From QHWK01 sp035315685 (GTDB lineage Bacteria > Acidobacteriota > Vicinamibacteria > Vicinamibacterales > CAVVIG01): 9,801 nt of DNA. Positions 1-6,874 of the stretch are shown one piece after another. The translations under genes were made by a program, and so were the position numbers. The stretch covers positions 1-9,801 of the forward strand of contig DATFXR010000052.1 in NCBI GenBank assembly GCA_035315685.1. Reading direction: 5' to 3'. Position 1 is the stretch's first letter; every line of letters starts with the position of its first letter. A model generated the notes under the pieces. That model was given only the letters and a program-made list of their open reading frames with translations. It was not told the origin of the DNA and did no database searches.

Positions 1-215
1 CCGGGCTCGGCGAAGCTGAACACCGTGTCGTTCATCTTCTGGATGTTTTCCTGCATGCCGTCGACTTCGAGGCCGACGTCGCGCTTCATCTGATCGAGCC
101 GCGGATTCGCGGGCGCGGACGCGGCGGCCGCTGCGGGCGGCTGCTGCGGCGCGGCGGTGAGCGAGACAGTGACGGCGGCGATGCATCCGATCAGCGCCAG
201 TTGGGACACACGCAT
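1..215 (-). CDS. Exported M20-family amidohydrolase (AbgB-like), N-terminal fragment
   Basis: This is the first 71 codons of a gene that runs off the left edge of the window. The ATG at 213-215 is preceded by a strong GGAGGT ribosome binding site five or so bases upstream, which fixes the start. The product opens with Met-Arg, a hydrophobic stretch (about residues 5-21) and an Ala/Pro/Gln-rich run, which reads as a Sec signal peptide with a short linker. The mature part follows the pattern LDQMKRDVGLEVDGMQ and then a segment ending FSFAEPG. This resembles the start of the catalytic domain of M20 amidohydrolases of the aminobenzoyl-glutamate utilization protein B type, where FSF.E.GF.E is typical. 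These zinc peptidases hydrolyse amide bonds of acylated amino acids. The metal ligands lie outside the window, so the family call is from N-terminal resemblance only. It is divergent from the hydrolase gene at 429. Confidence 0.6.
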   Translation of the reverse strand, partial: MRVSQLALIGCIAAVTVSLTAAPQQPPAAAAASAPANPRLDQMKRDVGLEVDGMQENIQKMNDTVFSFAEP

Positions 216-228
216 GAAGACCTCCAGA
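209..228 (-). promoter_or_regulatory. Strong ribosome binding site of the amidohydrolase gene
   Basis: On the minus strand GGAGGT stands directly upstream of CTTC and the ATG at 213-215. It is one of only a few clear Shine-Dalgarno sequences in the window and decides the start of the partial gene. Confidence 0.7.
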
Positions 229-237
229 AAGAAGAGC

Positions 238-410
238 GGGGCTTGGGGCTAGGGGCTAGCTGTCGGCTCAAGCCCGGCACATTCTATCGCGTCGGTGTTG
301 GGGCTGCGGCCTCGCGACGAGCTGTCTGACGCCAGCGCGAGCCCGACGTGCGATTGCCGACTATCCGATCCAGCTAGCCCCGAGCTGCTAGCCCCAAGCC
401 CCACGCCCCG
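238..410. repeat. Inverted GGGGCTN array element A (divergent gap)
   Basis: The left arm at 238-259 is a run of GGGGCT units (GGGGCTTGGGGCTAG and a further GGGGCTAG). The right arm at 371-410 is the complementary run (CTAGCCCC, then GCCCCAAGCCCC, then GCCCC). They flank a 111-nt core. Apart from a small insertion the arms are complementary, so a long stem with a large loop is possible. The left arm has several closely spaced G4 runs, a potential G-quadruplex. The core contains CTCGCG at 311-316 and GCCAGCGCGAG at 331-341, and the same pair occurs with the same spacing in the element at 4127-4293. The element fills the gap between two divergent genes, so it sits where both promoters should be. 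I see no convincing promoter boxes or open reading frame in the gap. Confidence 0.8.
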
Positions 411-428
411 ACAGATATCATCTGAACG

Positions 429-1469
429 ATGGACAGGTTCGAGCCGCGAGCGTCACTGCGCGACGGCCACCGCATGACGCTCTACAGTTGGGGCAATCCG
501 CGATATTTTCCGCTGCTGCCGCCGCCTCGGCGCCGCTTCTTCGACGTCGCTCGCGCCACGCGTGTTGTCGCCGATTGTCACTGGCACCCGGACAAATGGA
601 GCCGGCCGACGCTCATCGCCCTGCACGGCTTGAACGGATCGAGCGACGCTCACTACATGCGCGGGATAGCCGCCAAGGCGTTCGCGCGCGGCATGAACGT
701 CGTCCGGTTGAATCAGCGCAACTGCGGCCATACCGAACACCTTTCCGAGGGACTCTTTCACTCGGGGCTGACCGCCGACGCCGCGTATGTCCTTCACGAG
801 CTCGCGCACGTTGACGGGTTGCAGGTGCTGGCGGTGGCCGGCTACTCGCTCGGCGGCAACCTCGCCCTGAAGCTCGCCGGTGAATATGGGCCGAACGCGC
901 CATCTGAGCTCGTCGCCGTCGCTGCCGTATCACCGATCGTCGAAATCAGCCAGTGCACGCGCGCACTCGAGCGCAAGGAGAACTGGCTGTACGAGTGGAA
1001 TTTCGTCCGCGACCTCAAGCGGCGGATGCGGCGCAAGGAGCAGTGCCGCCCCGGCCGCTTCGATCTGACGCGCCTGAACGGGATCAAGAGCGTCCGCGAG
1101 TTCGATGAGGTCTACACGGCGCCGTATTTCGGGTTCCGCGATGCGGAGGACTACTACCGCCGCGCCAGCGCGATGCGCGTGATCGATCGCATCAGGGTTC
1201 CGGCGCTGGTCATCACCGCGGAAGACGATCCCTTCGTCCCGTCGCAGCCGTTTCACGATCCGAAGGTGATGACCAACCCGCACATCCACCTGCGCATCAG
1301 CGCGCACGGCGGCCACTGCGGCTTCGTGGCTGCGCGCTCGCCGCGCGACGACGGGTACTGGGCTGAGAGGCAGATCGTGGACTTCGTCAGTCGTCAGTCG
1401 GTCAGTCGTCAGTCGCAAGTCACACAGTCGTCAGTCAGTCACACGTCGTCAGTCGCGACTTGTGACTGA
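429..1469 (+). CDS. YheT-family alpha/beta hydrolase (COG0429)
   Basis: A 346-residue alpha/beta-hydrolase, probably a cytoplasmic esterase/lipase of the YheT/ABHD1-3 group; the natural substrate is unknown. The N-terminus (F5-P-R, then LRDGH at 10-14) matches the typical 'F.P..gLrnGH' opening of the family, which supports the ATG at 429 over the ATG at 474 even though neither has a clear ribosome binding site. The oxyanion-side motif is HGLNGSS (66-72), and NQRNCGHT (95-102) corresponds to the family's N.RGc.. segment. The nucleophile elbow is GYSLGG with Ser140. The acid is probably Asp267 in AEDDPFVP and the base His296 in GGHCGF, so the triad looks intact. The family body ends near residue 318. 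From about residue 319 the reading frame enters the GTCAGTC repeat, so the last 27 or so residues are a Ser/Gln/Val-rich tail encoded by the repeat. The gene is convergent with the ATPase gene that ends at 1558. Confidence 0.88.
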   Translation: MDRFEPRASLRDGHRMTLYSWGNPRYFPLLPPPRRRFFDVARATRVVADCHWHPDKWSRPTLIALHGLNGSSDAHYMRGIAAKAFARGMNVVRLNQRNCGHTEHLSEGLFHSGLTADAAYVLHELAHVDGLQVLAVAGYSLGGNLALKLAGEYGPNAPSELVAVAAVSPIVEISQCTRALERKENWLYEWNFVRDLKRRMRRKEQCRPGRFDLTRLNGIKSVREFDEVYTAPYFGFRDAEDYYRRASAMRVIDRIRVPALVITAEDDPFVPSQPFHDPKVMTNPHIHLRISAHGGHCGFVAARSPRDDGYWAERQIVDFVSRQSVSRQSQVTQSSVSHTSSVATCD

Positions 1470-1532
1470 CTGGCTGAATAGCGACTGACGACGTGCGACT
1501 GACGACTGACGACTTGCGACTTGCGACTGACA
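1386..1532. repeat. Inverted GTCAGTC array element B (convergent gap)
   Basis: GTCAGTC/GTCGTCAGTC units run to about 1456, and the complementary GACTGACGAC/GACTTGCGAC units run from about 1481 to 1532. The innermost arms, 1438-1456 and 1481-1499, are 19 nt each and pair at 18 of 19 positions around a 24-nt loop (1457-1480), and less regular complementary units continue outward. The left half lies inside the hydrolase reading frame and contributes its C-terminal tail; its stop codon falls in the loop. It lies between two convergent genes, so it could act as a bidirectional terminator or mRNA 3'-end stabiliser, but there is no T-tract typical of an intrinsic terminator. Confidence 0.85.
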
Positions 1533-1557
1533 CGGTCGCGCGCGGACACTCCCTCGC

Positions 1558-3249
<1,692 letters not shown>

Positions 3250-3279
3250 GGTGGTATCAGCACGCGTGGTCAACACACA

Positions 3280-3391
3280 AACCGCAGAAGGCGCAGAGAA
3301 CGCGGAGACTCTTTTTTTCTAACTCTACTCGAACCAGGCCGTTGAAGGCAGGGCCGCCACGAAGCCGCGAAGCCACCGAGAACCCTGAACC
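3280..3391. repeat. Degenerate simple-repeat tract C between two minus-strand genes
   Basis: The left part (3280-3311) is the degenerate tract AACCGCAGAAGGCGCAGAG followed by AACGCGGAGACTC, a CGCAGAG-type simple repeat. It is followed by a T7 run at 3312-3318. The right part (about 3353-3380) has GCCACGAAGCCGCGAAGCCAC, a GCCNCGAA-type repeat. The two halves are not complementary, so this is not an inverted pair like the other elements. On the complementary strand the left part reads GAGTCTCCGCG... CTGCGGTTT, a shape that recurs at 6831-6854. The tract occupies the 142-nt gap between the DUF72 gene and the ATPase gene, and nothing else is recognisable there. Confidence 0.55.
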
Positions 3392-4123
3392 TTAGAACCT
3401 CGCTGGAACGCCGAGCTGCTGCATCAGCAGCTTTGCGAATTCAGGACCCTTGCCTTCCTCTTCGTGCTTGAAATAAACGTAGGTGTCCCGGCACACGGCG
3501 GTGTCGGCTGCGATCCGGTCGGCCCACCGCTTGATGTCGTCGGGCGTGTAGCCCTCGTCGCGCAGACGGAAGTAGGCGTAGTCGGCGGTGATTCTCACCG
3601 GCGTCGAGAGCTTCTCGCTGTCGGCGACGCACAGCGCCAGGTTGCGAGCGGCAAGCTTCGCATAGACCTCCTCGTCGAGCCACGAGGGATGGCGAAACTC
3701 GAACGCCCCGCACACCTTCGGCGGCAGCTCAGCGAGAAAAGCGTCGAAGAGCCCCAGATCCTTCTTCAGATTCGGCGGCAGCTGGAACAGCAGCGCGCCG
3801 AGCTTGTCGCCGAGCGCGCCGGCCACCTGACAGAAGCCGGCGACGAGATCGCCGACCTGCTTGAGCCGATTGTCGTGCGTGATGCGCCGCGGCGCCTTCA
3901 GCGTGAGCTTGTACGGCGATGGCGTCTGCGCCGCCCAGCCGGTGACGAGCTTCTCGTTCGGCATGCGATAGAACGTGTAATTGATCTCAACGGTAGGAAA
4001 CCGTGCGGCATAGAACGGCAGCATCTTCGCGGCGGCGAGATCGCTCGGATAGAAGCTGCCTTTCCATTCCGGGTAGTTGTAGCCGGAGGTCCCAATCCAA
4101 ATCATCTCAGTGACTGCGGCCAT
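3392..4123 (-). CDS. DUF72 family protein (YecE-like)
   Basis: A 243-residue full-length member of the DUF72 family, a TIM-barrel-like fold of unknown biochemical function. Family landmarks appear in order: IWIGTSGYNYPEWKGSFYP (8-26), the EINYTFYRMP segment (46-55), LKAPRRITHD (75-84), LFQLPPNLK (112-120), FEFRHPSW (141-148), ADYAYFRLRDEGY (180-192) and YVYFKHEEEG (215-224). The last of these is usually YFNN in relatives, so the C-terminal motif is divergent. The ATG at 4123 abuts the GGGGCTN repeat element, and an ATG six codons in (4105) starts exactly at MIWIGTSGY, the usual family N-terminus. The shorter start is therefore just as likely. No signal peptide is visible. The gene is divergent from the SCO gene, and its upstream region consists of repeat element D. 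Confidence 0.88.
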   Translation of the reverse strand: MAAVTEMIWIGTSGYNYPEWKGSFYPSDLAAAKMLPFYAARFPTVEINYTFYRMPNEKLVTGWAAQTPSPYKLTLKAPRRITHDNRLKQVGDLVAGFCQVAGALGDKLGALLFQLPPNLKKDLGLFDAFLAELPPKVCGAFEFRHPSWLDEEVYAKLAARNLALCVADSEKLSTPVRITADYAYFRLRDEGYTPDDIKRWADRIAADTAVCRDTYVYFKHEEEGKGPEFAKLLMQQLGVPARF

Positions 4124-4126
4124 CTC

Positions 4127-4293
4127 GGGGCTCGGGGCTGGGGCTCGGGGCTAGCCGTTGACGTGTAGCGACGACTTCCCGGCTCGGCTCGCGCGCCATA
4201 CGATCGAGCCAGCGCGAGGCTCGCCGAACCGCCGAAAGCGCGAAGTCGGCAACAGACTGTCAGCTAGTCCCCAGCCCCGAGCCCCTAGCCCCG
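4127..4293. repeat. Inverted GGGGCTN array element D (divergent gap)
   Basis: The left arm at 4127-4154 consists of GGGGCTC, GGGGCT, GGGGCTC and GGGGCTAG units. The right arm at 4261-4293 is complementary (CTAGTCCCCAGCCCC, then GAGCCCCTAGCCCC). They flank a 106-nt core. The total of 167 nt is close to the 173 nt of the element at 238-410, and the repeat word is the same. The core again has CTCGCG (4188-4193) and GCCAGCGCGAG (4208-4218), with starts 20 nt apart, exactly as in element A. The left arm could form a G-quadruplex. Like element A it fills a divergent gap, here between the DUF72 and SCO genes. I see no separate gene in the gap. Confidence 0.82.
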
Positions 4294-4318
4294 TTCTCGA
4301 AGACTGTAGACTAAAGAC

Positions 4319-5194
4319 ATGCGGTCTCATATCGTTTTCTCCCTCTGCATCGCGCTCCTCGCGGGCGCGTGTCGTCAGAACCCGCCGGATCAGCGCACCT
4401 ATCCGTTACAGGGCCAGGTGCAATCGATCGACGCTCCGCGCCATCTGGTCATCCTCAAGCACGAGGAGATCAAGGGCTTCATGCCGGCGATGACCATGCC
4501 CTACGAGGTGGAGGATCCGAAGGCACTCGAAACGCTCGCACCGGGCGACCTGATCGATTCGACGCTGGTCGTGTTCTCGGCGGGCGCACGGATCCGGAAC
4601 GTCAGGAAAGTCGGCACCGCGCCGCTCGAGAAACCACCGGCCGACACACCGATGCCGAAAGCCTCGTCGGGTTTCGAGCTCATCAAACCGGGCGAGGCGG
4701 TGCCCGACGCGGCGTTCATCGATCAGGACGGGCGGAAGCGGCACTTCAGCGCCTTCAAGGGCTCGCCGGTTTTGATGACCTTCATCTACACCAAGTGCCC
4801 GCTGCCGACCTTCTGCCCGCTCATGGATCGTCATTTCGCGTCGATGCAGAAGACGCTGAAAGAGGAGCCGGCGCTGAAGCCGGTGCACCTCGTCACGGTC
4901 AGCTTCGATCCGGCCGTGGACACGCCGCCGGTCCTCAAGAAGCACGCTGCGGAGTTGGGCGCCGATCTGTCGAGATGGACCTTCCTCACCGGCAACCGCG
5001 ACGAGGTCGATCAGTTTGCCGCGCGCTTCGGGGTGTCGGTCTCACGAGCGATGAACGACCCGCGCGACATCACGCACAACCTCCGTACGGTCATCATCAG
5101 GGCGGACGGAACGCTGGCGAAGGTGTACACCGGCAACGACTGGTCGCCGACGCAGGTCCTCGATGATCTCCGTCGGATCTCGAGTGCGGATTAG
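4319..5194 (+). CDS. Lipoprotein with CusF-like copper domain fused to SCO1/SenC domain
   Basis: A 291-residue periplasmic copper protein. Residues 1-18 form a lipoprotein signal ending AGAC, so Cys18 is the likely lipidation site, with the -3 residue less usual than Leu. Residues about 28-92 resemble the small Cu(I)/Ag(I)-binding CusF domain: a G.V..ID opening, LKHEEIKGFMPAMTMPY with His48, Met58 and Met60 as likely ligands, and the LAPGDLID turn. Residues about 122-288 form a thioredoxin-fold SCO1/SenC domain, with Cys160 and Cys166 in TKCPLPTFCPLM, Asp197 in SFDP and the ligand His253 in ITHNLR. SCO proteins deliver copper to the CuA site of cytochrome c oxidase or act as periplasmic thiol reductases. 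The cysteine spacing is CX5C rather than the classical CX3C. The ATG at 4319 has only a weak upstream GAC/AAAG site. The stop codon TAG is part of the first GGATTAG repeat copy. No oxidase genes are adjacent. Confidence 0.9.
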   Translation: MRSHIVFSLCIALLAGACRQNPPDQRTYPLQGQVQSIDAPRHLVILKHEEIKGFMPAMTMPYEVEDPKALETLAPGDLIDSTLVVFSAGARIRNVRKVGTAPLEKPPADTPMPKASSGFELIKPGEAVPDAAFIDQDGRKRHFSAFKGSPVLMTFIYTKCPLPTFCPLMDRHFASMQKTLKEEPALKPVHLVTVSFDPAVDTPPVLKKHAAELGADLSRWTFLTGNRDEVDQFAARFGVSVSRAMNDPRDITHNLRTVIIRADGTLAKVYTGNDWSPTQVLDDLRRISSAD

Positions 5195-5418
5195 GGATTA
5201 GGGATTAGGGATTAGGGATTAGGGATTAGGGATTAGGGATTAGGGATTAGGGATTAGGGATTTGGGATTGGGGATTTGGGATTGGCGATTTGGGCGATAG
5301 GGGAATGTGGATAGGTGATTGGGGTGATACGTGGGTGGGGATTGGAGTGACTGGTGCGTAGCCGCCACGGCCCACCAATCCCCCTAAACCCCAATCTCCA
5401 ATCCCCAATCCCCGCCCC
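5188..5418. repeat. Inverted GGATTAG / GGATTGG array element E with G-quadruplex potential
   Basis: Ten perfect head-to-tail copies of GGATTAG occupy 5188-5257, followed by degenerating seven-base units (GGATTTG, GGATTGG) to about 5345. The complementary C-rich units (CCAATCCCC, CCCCAATCTCC, CCCCAATCCCC) lie at 5375-5418. Central stems include 5337-5345 with 5375-5383 (nine perfect pairs around a 29-nt loop) and 5317-5324 with 5389-5396. The left array is GGG-N4-GGG repeated about ten times on the plus strand, a strong G-quadruplex pattern. The first unit contains the SCO stop codon, and the right half lies inside the reading frame of the next gene. Confidence 0.88.
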
Positions 5419-6082
5419 GACGCGGTCGCAGTTCACGCCGCGTGAGCGGCGGCTGCTCAAGACGCTGCGATCCCCGGCCGCTGTTCAGGCCTACCTCAAC
5501 GCCCTCCCCTACAATCAGGAGCCGCACGGCCGCGCGACGCTGCGGACGTTTCGCGGCGTCGTGCGCACCGGCTGCGCGCACTGCCTGGAGGCGGCGCTGT
5601 TCGCCGCGGTGACGCTCGAGCAGCACGCTTTCCCGCCGCTCGTCCTCAGCTTCGAATCGATCGACGAGCTCGATCACGTGATCTTCGTGTACCGGCGGCG
5701 CGGCCGCTGGGGATCGGTCGCGCGCTCGCGCGATCCGGGCCTGCATGGACGCCGCGCCGTCTTCGCGTCACCGCGGGCGCTTGCGCTCAGCTATTTCGAT
5801 CCGTACATCGATTTCACCGGCCGGCTGACCGGCTACGCGGTCGTCGATCTCGCGCAGGTGATGGGTCTCTACGACTGGCGATTGTCGAACGGCAACGTGT
5901 GGAAGGTCGAGCGCGTGCTGCTCGACTATCCGCACCGGCCGATTCGCTCGTCGGATGCGCGCGTCGACGCGCTCCGCGAACGCTATCGTGCGTACCGGGC
6001 CGCGTACGGACACAAACCGCTCTTCTACCGCAATCGCCAACGCTGGAGTCCGTTACCCGAAGAATTCCGCGGCGAGGGTTGA
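5354..6082 (+). CDS. Transglutaminase-like (papain-fold) cysteine protein, unknown function
   Basis: A 242-residue protein resembling a bacterial family with a transglutaminase-like core. The likely catalytic Cys77 sits in GCAHCLEAALFAA, the likely His108 in DELDHVIFVYR, and a third polar residue may be Asp127 in SRDPGL. A typical RALALSYFDPY segment follows at 141-151. No signal peptide or membrane segment is evident, and the substrate is unknown; the fold covers proteases, transglutaminases and amidases. The start is unclear. The only usable in-frame start upstream of the conserved part is GTG 5354, which lies in the loop of repeat element E, so residues 1 to about 22 (Pro/Asn/Ile-rich) would be repeat-encoded. 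No ATG, GTG or TTG lies between there and the conserved helix that begins near residue 27. The C-terminal third (residues about 170-242) is rich in Arg and Tyr. The gene is codirectional with the SCO gene and 159 nt downstream of it. Confidence 0.72.
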   Translation: MRSRHGPPIPLNPNLQSPIPAPTRSQFTPRERRLLKTLRSPAAVQAYLNALPYNQEPHGRATLRTFRGVVRTGCAHCLEAALFAAVTLEQHAFPPLVLSFESIDELDHVIFVYRRRGRWGSVARSRDPGLHGRRAVFASPRALALSYFDPYIDFTGRLTGYAVVDLAQVMGLYDWRLSNGNVWKVERVLLDYPHRPIRSSDARVDALRERYRAYRAAYGHKPLFYRNRQRWSPLPEEFRGEG

Positions 6083-6116
6083 TTGTGGCGGAGGCGTCCG
6101 GTACGCTGACCGCTCC

Positions 6117-6239
6117 GTGACCGCCACTGTTTTCATCGTGCTGCTGATCGGCGGCATCTTCGCCGTCGACTTCATCGTGCGCTGGTGGCGCGAGAACGCC
6201 TGGCGCCGCCATTGGCGCCACCGCAGCCGCGACGACTAG
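6117..6239 (+). CDS. Possible 40-residue single-pass membrane peptide
   Basis: A GTG start at 6117 opens a 40-codon frame. Residues 2-20 are strongly hydrophobic (TATVFIVLLIGGIFAVDFI), followed by a Trp/Arg/His-rich tail (WRRHWRHRSRDD). This is the layout of a small inner-membrane protein with a cationic cytoplasmic end. It lies 34 nt after the preceding gene in the same direction, so it could be co-transcribed. A GGAGG at about 6090 is too far upstream to be its ribosome binding site. The amino-acid pattern looks less random than the shadow frames nearby, but this length gives no family evidence and it could be a chance frame. Confidence 0.42.
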   Translation: MTATVFIVLLIGGIFAVDFIVRWWRENAWRRHWRHRSRDD

Positions 6240-6323
6240 ACTAGGAATCTGGAATGTGCGGCACGTCGATTGCCACCGGCGACGATGCTAAGATCGCGGT
6301 CCGAACCGCCGCGGTCGATTTCC

Positions 6324-6340
6324 TGGAGATTTCGTCGATG
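6324..6340 (+). promoter_or_regulatory. Ribosome binding site that fixes the start of the nonapeptide-repeat gene
   Basis: TGGAG at 6324-6328 stands about nine bases before the ATG at 6338. The in-frame ATG further upstream (6254) has no such site, so 6338 is preferred. The 98 bases from 6240 to 6337 hold no simple-repeat array, unlike the other gaps of this size; TAAGAT at 6289-6294 could be a -10 box, but I see no good -35 partner. Confidence 0.6.
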
Positions 6341-6808
6341 GCCAAGACCAGCGTGGCCGCCCGGCTCGAAAATTTCGATCAGCGGCTCGTTCGCGTGGAG
6401 CAAATTCTGCCAACCCTCGCTTCGAAGGAAGACCTCAATCGAGCGATCGCGCCGCTCGCCACGAAGGAAGACCTCAAGGCGTTCGCGACGAGCGAGTATC
6501 TTCAGCGGGCAATCGATCAAGCGATCGCATTGCTCGCCACGAAGGAGGACCTCAAGGCCTACGCGATAAGGGAAGACCTCAAGCCGCTCGCCACGAAGGA
6601 AGACCTCAAGGCCTACGCCACAAAGGAAGACCTCAAGCCGTACGCCACGAAGGAAGACCTCAAGCCGTACGCGACGAAAGCGGATCTGCTTGAACTGAGA
6701 GACGAGTTGCGGCGCCACATGGACGTACAGACCGAGGCGATGCGCGGCGACATCCGTCTCCTCGCGGAGTACGTGGAGCACCTTGCGACGAAGATCTCGG
6801 ACAGGTGA
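6338..6808 (+). CDS. Nonapeptide-repeat (ATKEDLKxY) helical protein
   Basis: A 156-residue soluble, highly charged protein with no recognised enzymatic domain. Residues 1-28 form a predicted helix (VAARLENFDQRLVRVEQIL). Residues about 28-118 are dominated by the repeat LATKEDLKx / YATKEDLKx: degenerate copies come first (SKEDLNRAI, ATKEDLKAF), followed after a short spacer by six near-contiguous nine-residue units at about 65-118. Residues 119-156 are another amphipathic helix (LRDELRRHMDVQTEAMRGDIRLL). Similar 'ATKEDLK' repeats occur in many uncharacterised bacterial and phage proteins and are usually predicted to form coiled coils or extended oligomers. The repeat is also visible in the DNA as a 27-nt unit. 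A structural or partner-binding role is inference. The gene is followed at once by the hairpin at 6809-6829 and is convergent with the CPCC gene. Confidence 0.75.
   Translation: MAKTSVAARLENFDQRLVRVEQILPTLASKEDLNRAIAPLATKEDLKAFATSEYLQRAIDQAIALLATKEDLKAYAIREDLKPLATKEDLKAYATKEDLKPYATKEDLKPYATKADLLELRDELRRHMDVQTEAMRGDIRLLAEYVEHLATKISDR
6530..6693 (+). repeat. 27-nt in-frame tandem repeat inside a coding sequence
   Basis: Six copies of a 27-base unit (consensus GCCACGAAGGAAGACCTCAA plus a variable CCGTAC/GGCCTAC end) encode the nine-residue repeat of the surrounding gene. Neighbouring copies around 6590-6670 are nearly identical at synonymous sites, which points to recent duplication by slippage or recombination. 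Copy number may vary between strains. Confidence 0.8.
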
Positions 6809-6829
6809 GAAGGCGGGTGGCCCGCCTTC
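6809..6829. terminator. Perfect GC hairpin between convergent genes
   Basis: GAAGGCGGG at 6809-6817 pairs perfectly with CCCGCCTTC at 6821-6829 around a TGG loop, a nine-base stem. It begins one base after the TGA stop of the nonapeptide-repeat gene and lies 45 nt from the end of the CPCC gene on the other strand. It fits a shared terminator or mRNA 3' stabiliser, but no T-run follows on either strand, so it is not a canonical intrinsic terminator. The stem sequence AAGGCGGG is also the repeat word of the element at 8313-8588. Confidence 0.5.
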
Positions 6830-6830
6830 C

Positions 6831-6873
6831 GAGTCTCCGCGCGCTCCGCGGTTTCGGAATGCGTGGATCTCAG
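6831..6873. repeat. Short repeat remnant G (GAGTCTCCGCG and GTGGATCTCAG motifs)
   Basis: GAGTCTCCGCG at 6831-6841, followed by CGCGGTTT, matches the complement of tract C (3280-3311). GTGGATCTCAG at 6863-6873 matches both outer ends of the element at 8313-8588 exactly and stops just before the CPCC gene's stop codon. It looks like a compact or decayed element of the same kind. Confidence 0.5.
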
Positions 6874-6874
6874 G

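Noticed and set aside
295..477. 60-codon plus-strand frame in the first divergent gap
   Set aside because: It is composed of the repeat arm and core of element A, has no ribosome binding site and overlaps the hydrolase start.
3291..3320. Intrinsic terminator at the T7 run
   Set aside because: Only a four-base stem can be drawn before the T-run on the plus strand, where no gene ends; on the minus strand the run is an A-tract.
3464..4168. Plus-strand frame of 234 codons opposite the DUF72 gene
   Set aside because: Arg/Glu/Leu-rich high-GC antisense frame running into the repeat element; the opposite frame matches DUF72 along its length.
5188..5257. Telomere-like TTAGGG-type repeat suggesting eukaryotic origin or a linear replicon end
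   Set aside because: The unit is seven bases (GGATTAG), internal to a bacterial gene row with genes on both sides, and paired with an inverted array; other gaps have the same layout with other words.
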